Both the position numbers and the translations under genes were made by a program. The notes under the pieces are model-generated. The model was not told the origin of the DNA, did not search any database, and saw only the letters and a program-made list of their open reading frames with translations. From Pseudomonadota bacterium (GTDB taxonomy: Bacteria > Myxococcota_A > Polyangia > Polyangiales > JAFGIB01), in the NCBI GenBank assembly GCA_017881185.1, contig JADGRE010000032.1:1-36341 (forward strand): a stretch of DNA of 36,341 nt, in the 5' to 3' direction. Positions 24,129 to 32,338 of the stretch are shown piece by piece; the stretch's first letter is position 1, and every line of letters begins with the position of its first letter.

Positions 24129-24760
24129 CGGCAGCGGCGTTTGGTGCACGCGTCCGCAGTGCGCGGCTATCGCAGGCTTGTCTGCGCCGATCGCGTCGGC
24201 GAGCTGCCGGAAGGCGATCGCGCCCACGTCCGTGATGGTCGTGAGATCGTCGGCGAGCAGGCCTGCGCGATGGCCGCGTTGTTCACGGCGCGCGTGTCGA
24301 GTCCGCCGAGCTCGACCACGCTGGCGCCCACGCCACCCGCCACCAGCCGCTCGATGCGACGGTCGTCGCACGCACACAGCAGCGACACCACGGAACCCAT
24401 CGAGTAGCCGACCAGATCCACGTTCGGCGCCGCGACCAAGTCGAAGAGCGCGCGCAGGTCTTTCGCCATGTTCGGTTCGCCGTCGCGCTCGGCCTCGTGC
24501 GGCTTGTCGGACTGTCCGTGTCCACGCGCGTCGATGGCGAACACTTGCCGCCCGGCACTCGTCAGCGCTTTCACGACGCCAGGGAGCACCCAGTTCAGGC
24601 GCGAATCCACTGCGAAGCCATGGTGCAAGAACACCGGCGGTGCACCGCCGGCTTCACCCCATTGTTGATACGCGATGCCGACACCGTCCCATGACGTAAA
24701 GCGCTCTAGGGTTCGGCTGCATAGCGTTTCAGCCCGTCGCTGCAATCCTCGGCGGTGCAC
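24004..24760 (-). pseudogene. Frameshifted alpha/beta hydrolase
   Basis: Two minus-strand frames together give an alpha/beta hydrolase. Frame one, from about 24760 (GTG; the family-like part begins at ERFTSWDGVGIAYQQWG near 24710), contains the oxyanion segment FLHHGFAVDS, DARGHGQSD and the nucleophile elbow GYSMGS. At about 24262-24265 the reading must shift by one base to continue as GLLADDLTTITDVGAIAF, then the acid motif TLVLAGAADPLAV and the catalytic histidine in VPGDHTQA. All triad elements are present but split. The usual last ~20 residues are absent; the frame runs into unrelated sequence. A sequencing or assembly error could explain the shift alone but not the missing end. The substrate is unknown. 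Confidence 0.75.
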
Positions 24761-24794
24761 AAATCGTGCTGCCGCTGGCGCGCAGGGCTACCTC

Positions 24795-25766
24795 TCAGCC
24801 AGCGACGCGGTTGCGACCTGCGGCCTTTGCGCCATACAGCGCGCGGTCCGCGGCAGCCACGAAGCTCTGGGGTGTGGCGTCGTCGGGCATCAGCGCGGCG
24901 CCGACCGAGACGGTCACACTCGGCAGGCGCTGGCCGTCCAGATAATCGATGGGTGTGTCGCCGACGGCGGCGCGTAGGCGCTCGGCCACCTCGCGTGCGT
25001 TGTTCAGCGCTGCGCCCGGCAACAGGATCGCGAATTCCTCGCCGCCATAGCGCGAGACGAGATCGGTCGGGCGCACGATGCCGCGCATGCACGCGGCGAC
25101 TTCGCGCAGTGCGAAATCGCCCGCCACGTGGCCATGCTTGTCGTTGAACTGCTTGAAGTGATCGACATCGACCAAGAGCAACGACAGCGGCTCGCGACTG
25201 GAGCGCGAGCGTTCCATTTGACGCGCCAGCATCTTGTCCATCCAGTAGCGATTGAACAGACCCGTGAGGCCGTCCACGCTGGCGTGGAACTTGTACTTCT
25301 CCAGCTGTTCGCGGTCGCGCTGGATGATCTCGTTGCCACCGCGCAGTCGCCCCGCCAGCGTCCGCAGCAAGTTGTACGCCACGGCGTGCGACGAATCAGC
25401 GAGCAACCACAGCAGCTCTTCGTCCAACAGCAGCACCCGCGTCGGCTCGGCGGCGACGACGTAGGCCGAGGCTGGCTTGTGATCGATGAGCGAGATCTCT
25501 CCGACCATCTCGCCCGCACCCACGCGGGTGAGCGCGCGCGAGTCGGGTGACTCCAGGTGCACGCCGAGCCCGCCGGACAACACCAGGTACAAGGTGCGGT
25601 TGCCTTCGCCAACGGCGATCAGCTGCTCGCCGTGCGCGAGCGTTCGCACCGCGCAACCGCGCAGCACGGGCTCGAGCGCCCCGAGGTCGGCCGACGCAAA
25701 GAGCGCGAGCCCTTCGAGCTCGGCGCGGGTGAATGCCGCGGATGATGTTTCGGAGACTGCTTGCAT
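24795..25766 (-). CDS. Diguanylate cyclase with CRP-like sensory domain
   Basis: A 323-residue protein that should make cyclic di-GMP from two GTP. The C-terminal GGDEF domain has the start motif DGLTGLFNR (residues 165-173), the active-site loop GGEEF at 241-245 and an intact inhibitory I-site RPTD (232-235) five residues before it, so product inhibition is expected. The N-terminal ~125 residues form a cyclic-nucleotide-binding-type beta-roll (GEGNRTLYLVLSGGLGV, GEMVGEISLIDHKPASA). The arginine that normally binds the phosphate (PRxA) is replaced, giving PASA, so the domain may sense something else. A short helical linker (RDREQLEKYKFHAS) joins the two. No transmembrane helix is present. The ATG at 25766 fits the domain boundary, though no clear ribosome site is seen. 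It appears intact among damaged neighbours. Confidence 0.92.
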   Translation of the reverse strand: MQAVSETSSAAFTRAELEGLALFASADLGALEPVLRGCAVRTLAHGEQLIAVGEGNRTLYLVLSGGLGVHLESPDSRALTRVGAGEMVGEISLIDHKPASAYVVAAEPTRVLLLDEELLWLLADSSHAVAYNLLRTLAGRLRGGNEIIQRDREQLEKYKFHASVDGLTGLFNRYWMDKMLARQMERSRSSREPLSLLLVDVDHFKQFNDKHGHVAGDFALREVAACMRGIVRPTDLVSRYGGEEFAILLPGAALNNAREVAERLRAAVGDTPIDYLDGQRLPSVTVSVGAALMPDDATPQSFVAAADRALYGAKAAGRNRVAG

Positions 25767-25885
25767 CGCAGGGCGTGGGCGGCAGGCGTGAGCGATCAGT
25801 ATACAGGAGCACGAGCGCCTGGCGGGCTGCGATCGCGTGGCACACCTGCGCGTACAGCCGTCGGCGTGCACGAGACGTGCACAGC

Positions 25886-27890
25886 TCAGCTTGCGGGTGG
25901 TGCAAGCCCAGGTGCCAGCATGTGCGCCCACGCCTGCGGGCGCGCGACGCCTTGCGCGCGCATGAAGTCGTCGTCGGCGTGCGTGGCAGCTCGCACTGCG
26001 CCCACATCGACTTCACCGCGCGCGTGCCGCAAGCCGGCAAGCCGCGCGCGCATCAGGTGCTCATGCAGCTGCATCTCGGAGGCTGCGTAGTGGTCGGCCG
26101 AGCGCGCGAGTGAATCGCATGCGGCGGCCAAGTCGCCGTCCAGCAATTGCAGTGCAGCCGTCAGCTGCAAGCGCGTGCCCTCGCTGGTTGCGTTCGAGCC
26201 GCGCACGCGCAGCCGGTGCACGGCGCGCTGCACCAGGCGACGCGTGCGCGCGCGGTCGCTGTGTGCATCGCACTGCAGGGCAGCGCAGGCAGGTAGGGTG
26301 CCGTCGTCCATGAAGGCGACGAGCCACGACCGTTGCTCGGCCTGCAAGATGGCCGCTTGCCCGTCGCCTTGGTAGAGCGCACACAGCATGCGCTCGCTCT
26401 GTACTTGCTCGCGCATGATGCCATGCGGCATTTGCGCTAGCAGTTGCAGCTTGCGTTCCAAGAGGCCGTGTGCGCCTGACACGTCGTCGACCACGAGACG
26501 GCGCATCACCGAATCGCCGCCGACCAGCGCCAGGTCGTCGCCTGCCTCGATGGCGCTGCGAGCGAGGCGCTCGAAGATGCGAGCCGCGTCCCCGAGCCCA
26601 CCCATCGCGAAGAGCGAGTAGCCTTGAGCGGCACGCGCGACCCAAGCCGGGAGGACCGGCGCCAGGCCCTCGCTGCTCAGCGTGTCCTCGGCTTCCTGTG
26701 CGGTGGCCAGTGCTTGGCGCAGCCGCCCGCCGTGTATGTGCGCATACGCAATGAAGCTCAGCGTGGCGCTGCGCAGGCTGGGGTTGTCGTGGCGGCGCGC
26801 CAGCGAGCACGCGACCTCACCCAGCGTTGCAGCGTGCGCCTGACCGGACTTGGTCCTGGCGAACACGGCGGAGAGCATTGCGAGCGACAGGCCCGTGCGC
26901 GCGGCATCGCCGGAGCGCAAGGCGCGTGCTGCGAACACGCTCATGAAGTACGCGCCGCGTGCGGCATCATAGGCCGGAACGAGGCCTGCGCCGTGCAAGC
27001 AGTGCTCCAGAATCTCGGCCTCGCGCGCGTCGACATGTGCAGCAGGGGTTTCTAGCTTCTGCAGATGCGCGAGTCTCTGCTTGCTCGTGGCCGTCAGCCA
27101 CAGCCAGCTCAAGCGGGTGACGGCGGCTGCCAGCGCGAGCAAAGCATTGCGCGGCCAGCGCACGCCGGCAGCTTGGAGCAGGTGCGCCAAGAGCGGCATT
27201 CCCTGTTCGCCGTGGCCGCTACCCAGGAAGTGTCTGGCCGCCTCCATCTGCAGCTCATGGCGGCGCTTCGGCAGCTGGCACGTCTGTGCGGCGCTTTCGA
27301 ACGCGCCGGCCGCTTCCGTCCAGAGACCGGCCATGGACAGCGCCTGACCACGTCGCGCGCGCAGCTCACGAGCGTCGACCTCGTCGGCCGGCAGCAGCGT
27401 GATCGCTTGGCTCAGGAAGTCGGCGCAACGCTCGAACGCGAGGTTCGCGCCGGCGTTGTCGGCGGCTTGCACCGCGAACGCACCGGCGCGCTCTGGCTCA
27501 CCGGCAGCCAGCCAGTGCGCGAACAAGACCTGCGGGTCGGCGCCGGGTCTCGCGCTCGTAACAACGCCCGGTGAGCAGTGAGGTGCGACGGTCGGCGCGT
27601 GTCTCGTCGAGAAAGGCGTGAACGAGGGTGGTCTTGCCGATGCCGGACTCGCCTCGCACTTGCACGACCGTGGGCTGTCCGGCGCGGGCCGCGCTCAAGG
27701 CTTGGCGCAACACTCCGAGCTCGGCGTCGCGGCCGACCAGGGGCACGGCTTCGCGCAGCTCGATGCTCGCAGGTGGGCTCGTGATGGTGGGTGGTCTGCC
27801 TTGCAGCTGTCCGACGAGACTCGCGGCGTCGGAGCCCGACGAAGCTCGAAATGACCGGGCGCATTGATATAGAGTGGGGCCGATGAGCAC
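25886..27890 (-). pseudogene. Remnant of a PknK-like AAA ATPase/TPR regulator with large internal deletion
   Basis: The 5' part (27890 to ~27550) encodes an AAA/STAND-type ATPase start: PLVGRDAELGVLRQAL then the Walker A loop GESGIGKTTLV, ending at LLTGRCYERE. The sequence then jumps, in a different frame, to GADPQVLFAHWLAAGEPERA, the beginning of the TPR-like helical half that continues intact to 25886 (about 545 residues). In the family these two points are separated by several hundred residues carrying the rest of the ATPase and its winged-helix part. The gene has thus lost its centre and its frame. The 5' end is also unclear: the only start (GTG 27890) lies inside the sigma-factor gene, and no kinase domain is present. 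The TPR half alone has ATG starts but probably is not functional. Confidence 0.8.
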
Positions 27891-28389
27891 GGAGCTCGAC
27901 GCGCAGATTCGGCGTGCCTGCGATAGCGCAGACTACGCGCTCGCCGCCACCTGCTTCATCGAGCATCACGGCGGCGAGATCCTGGCGTTTCTGGGGTCAC
28001 GTTTGCGAAGCCGCACCAGCGCGGAAGAAGTCTTCGCCATTTTCGCCGAGAAGCTCTGGATCGGGCTGCCGAGCTTCGAGTGGCGCGCGAGCGTACGCAG
28101 CTGGGCGTACCGGCTCGCGCGCAACGCCGCCAACGACTTCGTGCAAGCGGCCCAGCACAAGGCCGGCCGTCACGTGTCGCTCGGCGACAACCCCGCGTTG
28201 TCGGCGTTGATCGATCGCGTCCGCACCACCACGGCCGCATACCGTCGCACGCCGGTCAAAGATCGCATGCGCGAGCTGCCACTGCCGGAGGACGAAATCG
28301 ATCGCGAAGCGGCGCGCTTGCGCAAGCGCTTCGAGCGCGTGAAGGAGCGTCTGCGCGAGCTCGCGCGTGACGCCGGTCTCATCTCATGA
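27883..28389 (+). CDS. ECF-type sigma-70 factor apparently lacking region 4
   Basis: A 168-residue protein with a sigma-70 region 2 (GEILAFLGSRLRSRTSAEEVFAIFAEKLW near residues 34-62, and VRSWAYRLARNAANDF near 72-87). The C-terminus, AARLRKRFERVKERLRELAR, is the terminal helix usual in this group. Between VKDRMREL and PLPEDEID, however, I miss the segment that normally holds region 4 helices (of the D-P-x-D-x-x-L-L-V-L-R type and the -35-binding helix). An in-frame loss of roughly 30-40 residues would explain this. If real, the factor could not read -35 elements. I prefer ATG 27883 to GTG 27874; a TATAGA at 27868-27873 is close enough that the message could be nearly leaderless. Its stop overlaps the MutS-like gene (ATGA). 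Confidence 0.7.
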   Translation: MSTELDAQIRRACDSADYALAATCFIEHHGGEILAFLGSRLRSRTSAEEVFAIFAEKLWIGLPSFEWRASVRSWAYRLARNAANDFVQAAQHKAGRHVSLGDNPALSALIDRVRTTTAAYRRTPVKDRMRELPLPEDEIDREAARLRKRFERVKERLRELARDAGLIS

Positions 28390-30161
28390 GCCACGCTGCA
28401 CGTCTGGCCAAGACACGCGCATTGCGCGCCGCGCGCGCGCTTTCCACCGAGCTGCCGGCCGACTCGGCGGCGTTCGGACGCGCGCCACGCAAAGACGCAC
28501 GCTTCGTTCCCGTCGCCAGCGAACGGGTTGCGACCAGCGCCGACCTGATCAATGCCGCGCCTGCGCTGCGTGTAGATGCCGCCAACCTCGAACAAGCGCT
28601 GTCGTTCGCATTTCTCACCGGCAACGCGGGCGGCTCGCTGGCCTCGGCACTCACGCAAGCCGCGGTGGCGCCGAGCGCGTTCCGCAGCGACGACTTTGCC
28701 GATGCACTGTTCGTCGACGAGCTCATCAACGGCTGTTTCACGTTCCAGGTCGCAGGCAAGTCCGCAGCACTCGACCGCGCGCATCTGCGCAAGCTGCTGT
28801 GCCAGCCGCCGCGCGACACCAGCAGCGTGCGCCTGCGCCAGGGCGTGCTCGCGGAGTTGGTGGCAGACGCCGGCCTTCTCGCCGCGCTCGAACGCAGCTA
28901 CCAGGCCATCCTCGTGCTCATGGCCTTGCTCGACGACGAAGGCTCCGATTCGCGCCTCGACATGACGCAGTGGCGCATCGACGTGCTCGGCGCCGTGCGC
29001 GACGCCATCCACTCCCTCGATGCGCGCTTCGCGGGCGCGCGCTCGGCACTGCGTCGTCTGCACGCGTTCGGCGAACACGCGCGTGGCAGCAGCGCCTGGC
29101 AACGCCTGTGCGCCTTGCTCGACTTCGAGGGCGAGAGCGCCCGTGCGCAGCTGCAGGTGCGCCTGGGCGCCGACGGCAGCATCCGTGCACTGGAGATCCT
29201 GGCAGTGACCGAGCGCACCGACTCGGAATTCTACGTGCCCCCGTGGCAGCGCGTGTTGCGCCGCCTGCTCTTGTGGCTGCAGGGCTATCGCGTCGGCGCG
29301 CGCGACGTGGTCGAGCGCTGGCTCGAGGAAGTATTCGTGGGCATCAGGCCGCTCTTGCCAGCCTTGGTACAACTCAAGGGTGACCTCGAATTCTACCTCG
29401 GGGCGTTGCATTGGAAGGCGCTGGCGGAGCGCAAGGGCCTGCCCGTGTGTCTGCCCACGCTCACCGAGGCGGCCGCCGCCGACAGCAGCAAAGAGCTGCG
29501 CGGCCTTTGGAACCCGCTGCTGTTGGCGCAGACGAACGCGCCGGTCGCCACCGATGTGCAGCTGACGAGCTGCGCCTGCACGTGCATCACCACCGGACCC
29601 AACTCGGGCGGCAAGACGCGCTTTCTGCAGGCGCTGGCGTTGTGCCAGCTGCTCTCCGAGTGCGGCTGCTTTGCGCCTGCGCGCGTGGCGGTGCTGCGAC
29701 GCGCGTCCGGTCTGTTCGTGTCGCTCGGCGAGACCAGTGCGGCCGACCAGGAAGAGGGGCGGCTGGGCATGGAGCTGGTGCGCATTCGGCGCGTGTTCGA
29801 GCACAGCGCGCCCGGGGCGCTGATCGTGCTCGACGAGCTGTGCTCAGGTACCAATCCCTCCGAGGGCGAGGAGATCTTCCGCATGCTGCTCGAGCTCTTG
29901 CACGAAGTCGGTCACGAAGTGCACGTCACCACGCACTTCCTCAGCTTCGCGCAGCGTCTGACCACGGAGCGTGAAGCGCTCGGCTTGCACTTTCTGCAGG
30001 TCGAGCTCGACGCGGACAAGCGTCCCACCTACGCGTTCGTGCCTGGTGTCGCCACCACTTCGCTCGCGCATCAGACGGCGGAGCGACTGGGCGTCACGCG
30101 CGAACAGCTGCGCGAGTTGCTCGTGCGCGCCTCGCCACCCAAGCCGGTCACCAATCCGTAG
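28386..30161 (+). CDS. MutS-family ATPase, stand-alone MutS-like protein
   Basis: A 591-residue protein whose C-terminal ~200 residues form a MutS-type ABC ATPase. It has Walker A TGPNSGGKT (403-411), a signature-like stretch TSAADQEEGRLGMEL, Walker B LIVLDE (479-484) followed by LCSGTNPSEGEEIF, and a histidine loop VTTHF. The N-terminal 400 residues are helical, with core/lever-like segments but no recognisable mismatch-binding domain (the F-x-E motif is absent) and no Smr or KOW domain, so it is neither classical MutS nor typical MutS2. Related stand-alone MutS-like ATPases occur in Myxococcota and Bacteroidota; their role is poorly known. It starts in a 4-bp overlap with the sigma-factor gene and ends overlapping the convergent SDR gene by 14 bp. 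Confidence 0.87.
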   Translation: MSHAARLAKTRALRAARALSTELPADSAAFGRAPRKDARFVPVASERVATSADLINAAPALRVDAANLEQALSFAFLTGNAGGSLASALTQAAVAPSAFRSDDFADALFVDELINGCFTFQVAGKSAALDRAHLRKLLCQPPRDTSSVRLRQGVLAELVADAGLLAALERSYQAILVLMALLDDEGSDSRLDMTQWRIDVLGAVRDAIHSLDARFAGARSALRRLHAFGEHARGSSAWQRLCALLDFEGESARAQLQVRLGADGSIRALEILAVTERTDSEFYVPPWQRVLRRLLLWLQGYRVGARDVVERWLEEVFVGIRPLLPALVQLKGDLEFYLGALHWKALAERKGLPVCLPTLTEAAAADSSKELRGLWNPLLLAQTNAPVATDVQLTSCACTCITTGPNSGGKTRFLQALALCQLLSECGCFAPARVAVLRRASGLFVSLGETSAADQEEGRLGMELVRIRRVFEHSAPGALIVLDELCSGTNPSEGEEIFRMLLELLHEVGHEVHVTTHFLSFAQRLTTEREALGLHFLQVELDADKRPTYAFVPGVATTSLAHQTAERLGVTREQLRELLVRASPPKPVTNP

Positions 30162-31773
30162 CCGCGTAGTCCTTCAAGAACAGCCCCCAGACGTGTTTGC
30201 CCGTGGCGAAGCCGTCGAAGATCGGGTCGCAGATCCGCGCGGCGCCGTCGACGATGTCGAGCGGAGGGTGAAAGCCGTGTTCGGCGGTCTTGCGCGCAGC
30301 GATCTCGGCCGGGTCTTCGTCGGTGACCCAACCCGTATCCACGCTGTTCATGTGGATGCCGTCTTTGACGTAGTCGCGCGCCGAGGTGCGCGTCATCATG
30401 TTGAGCGCAGCCTTCGCCATATTGGTGTGCGGATGCTTGTCGGTCTTGAAGCTGCGGTAGAACTGCCCCTCCATCGCAGACACATTCACGATGTGCTTGT
30501 CGAACGAGGCCTGCCGCAGCATCAGTGACTTGAGCCGCGCATTCAAGATGAACGGCGCCACGGCGTTGACGAGCTGCACCTCGAGCAACTCCACCGCGGA
30601 CACCTCAGCCATCGGCAACCGCCAGCTGTTGTTTGCGCGCAGGTCGACCTGCTGCAGGTCGGCGTCGAGCGCGCCGCGCGGGAAGATGTGCGTGCTGCGC
30701 TCGAGGTCCTCTTCGAGCAGTGCCAGCTGCGACAGCGCCGCCGGGTCGCGCAGCCCCGCGGCCTGCGCGGCTACCGAGAGCGAGCGAGCGCCGCTGCTAC
30801 CAGTGCCAAGCTTGCGCGTGTCGTCTGCTGCCCGCATCGCCTCGTACGCTTGCAGCAGACGCGCGGCGGGCGCGGGCAGGGTGGCGGCGGGCTGCTGCTC
30901 GCCACTCATCAGGTGGCCGTAGAACCCAGCCGGCCGTCGCACCGTCTGGCAAGCGTTGTTGATGATGAAGTCCAGGCGCGGCAGCGTCTCGCTGAGGTAG
31001 CGCGTGAACAGCTCCACGCTCGGGGTGTGGCGCAGGTCGAGCCCGTGCACCTGCAGCCGGTGTAGCCAATCCCCGGCGTCGGCCTCGCGCGCGTAGCGCA
31101 GCGCTGCGTCTCGCGGAAAGCGCGTGGTCACGATCACGCTCGCACCCGCGCGCAGCAACATGATGGCCGCCTGGTAGCCAATCTTCACGCGCGAGCCGGT
31201 CACCAGCGCCACGCGCCCGCGCAAGTCGGCCGTCTGCTGGCGCTTGTGCCAGTTCAGCTCGGCGCAGCGCGCGCACAGCGAATCGTAGAAGAAATGCAGC
31301 TCGCGGAAGCGTTGCTTGCACACGTAACAGTTGCGATCCTCGATGACGCTGCGCGTCGCGACCGGCGCCATGTTCGGATCCAATGCATGGTCGATGTCGA
31401 GACCTGCGCCCACAGGTGGCGAGCGCAACGCCGGCGTGGCGAACACTGCTTGCCGGCGCTTCTCGCGGATCCCCGTTTGCGCGAGCAAGGCTTCGTCGGT
31501 GGCACGTCGATCCGACTTCCTGCGTCTACGCGCCGCGCGCGCCAGTTCCCGCTTGGCCCACGGATCGGGCCGCGCGATTTCTCCCGCCGCACGCAACAGT
31601 CGCGCCCGCTGCTCGTCGCTCAACGCAATCAGCTTCGCCCGGTCCTCGCGCACCGATTCGAGCAACGCGATGGCATCGGCGGCACGCTCCGAAAATCGCG
31701 CTTCTTGCTCGCTGTTCTGCTGACGGGCGGGCAGGTCTGGTGCCTGCGATTCGGTACTTCGTTCGGAGTCCAC
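30148..31773 (-). CDS. Long SDR-family oxidoreductase with N-terminal zinc-ribbon-like insert
   Basis: A 541-residue protein. The first ~145 residues are charged and helical. Then CYVC (149-152) and CARC (167-170) make a four-cysteine, zinc-ribbon-like site. A short-chain dehydrogenase follows, with nucleotide loop TGSRVKIG (192-199), the NNAC version of NNAG and the serine strand HIVNVSAMEGQFY. Where the Tyr-x-x-x-Lys pair is expected I read TNMAK (450-454), followed by AALNMMTRTSA as in SDRs. The tyrosine is therefore missing at the canonical place, although a nearby YRSFK offers another YxxxK. About 100 residues are inserted between NNAC and the serine strand. The conserved-looking end (DPIFDG...KHVWGLFLKDY) argues for an intact gene. 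Cofactor and substrate are unknown. Confidence 0.85.
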   Translation of the reverse strand: MDSERSTESQAPDLPARQQNSEQEARFSERAADAIALLESVREDRAKLIALSDEQRARLLRAAGEIARPDPWAKRELARAARRRRKSDRRATDEALLAQTGIREKRRQAVFATPALRSPPVGAGLDIDHALDPNMAPVATRSVIEDRNCYVCKQRFRELHFFYDSLCARCAELNWHKRQQTADLRGRVALVTGSRVKIGYQAAIMLLRAGASVIVTTRFPRDAALRYAREADAGDWLHRLQVHGLDLRHTPSVELFTRYLSETLPRLDFIINNACQTVRRPAGFYGHLMSGEQQPAATLPAPAARLLQAYEAMRAADDTRKLGTGSSGARSLSVAAQAAGLRDPAALSQLALLEEDLERSTHIFPRGALDADLQQVDLRANNSWRLPMAEVSAVELLEVQLVNAVAPFILNARLKSLMLRQASFDKHIVNVSAMEGQFYRSFKTDKHPHTNMAKAALNMMTRTSARDYVKDGIHMNSVDTGWVTDEDPAEIAARKTAEHGFHPPLDIVDGAARICDPIFDGFATGKHVWGLFLKDYAATDW

Positions 31774-31840
31774 GGCGGGCTTATAGCCGGCAAATGGCTG
31801 GTTGGCGAACGGGGAGCTGGGGCCTCGGAGTCCGGCGCGT

Positions 31841-32170
31841 TCAGCGCACGCCCATCAGCTCGACTTCGAACACGAGCGTCGAGCGCGGCGGAATCACCGG
31901 CGGGAAACCGCGGTCGCCGTAGGCCAGATGCGCCGGGATGGTGAGCTTGCGCAGCCCGCCGATCTTCATGCCCGCCACGCCCTGGTCCCAACCCTTGATT
32001 ACCTCGGAGGCACCGAGCCTGAAGTTGAACGGCGAGCCGCGATCGCGCGAGCTGTCGAACTTGGTGCCGTTGAGCAGGGTGCCTACGTAGTGCACCGACA
32101 CGGACTTGCCGGCTACGGCTTCGATGCCGGTACCCACCTTGAGGTCTTCGATATTAAGGGCTTCGGTCAT
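31841..32170 (-). CDS. FKBP-type peptidyl-prolyl cis-trans isomerase
   Basis: A 109-residue single-domain FKBP that speeds cis-trans isomerisation at proline. The typical active-site strands are all present: SVHYVGTL, GTKFDSSRDRG, VIKGWDQGVAGMKIGG and IPAHLAYGDRG followed by PPVIPPRSTLVFEVEL. Length matches minimal FKBPs. No signal peptide is present, so it should be cytoplasmic. I chose ATG 32170 because AGGAG lies nine bases upstream; the other ATG at 32179 abuts that site. It is separated from the convergent-side SDR gene by 67 bp on the same strand and diverges from citrate synthase over a 168-bp gap. Confidence 0.95.
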   Translation of the reverse strand: MTEALNIEDLKVGTGIEAVAGKSVSVHYVGTLLNGTKFDSSRDRGSPFNFRLGASEVIKGWDQGVAGMKIGGLRKLTIPAHLAYGDRGFPPVIPPRSTLVFEVELMGVR

Positions 32171-32338
32171 TGCGAGCATCTCCTGCGCGAACGCTTTCAG
32201 ACCCCTTGTGTTCGGTCAAGTACGGACGAACAGCGACCCCCGTGACGGGTGCTGGTCAGGTTGAAGTTACTCTGTTGAAATGTCTCTCGGCGTATGCAGT
32301 GATCACGCTTCGGCGTTTTCCAAGGGCGGACTATCACC

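Noticed and set aside
22479-24377. A very long minus-strand frame (about 630 codons) antisense to the kelch-like lipoprotein
   Set aside because: Only its first ~170 codons carry hydrolase-like and fragment sequence; the rest is Arg/Gly/Val-rich antisense of a well-formed lipoprotein and is open because of GC-rich codon use.
32275-32303. Possible citrate synthase promoter starting at TTGAAA
   Set aside because: At 16-18 bp spacing no acceptable -10 hexamer is found.
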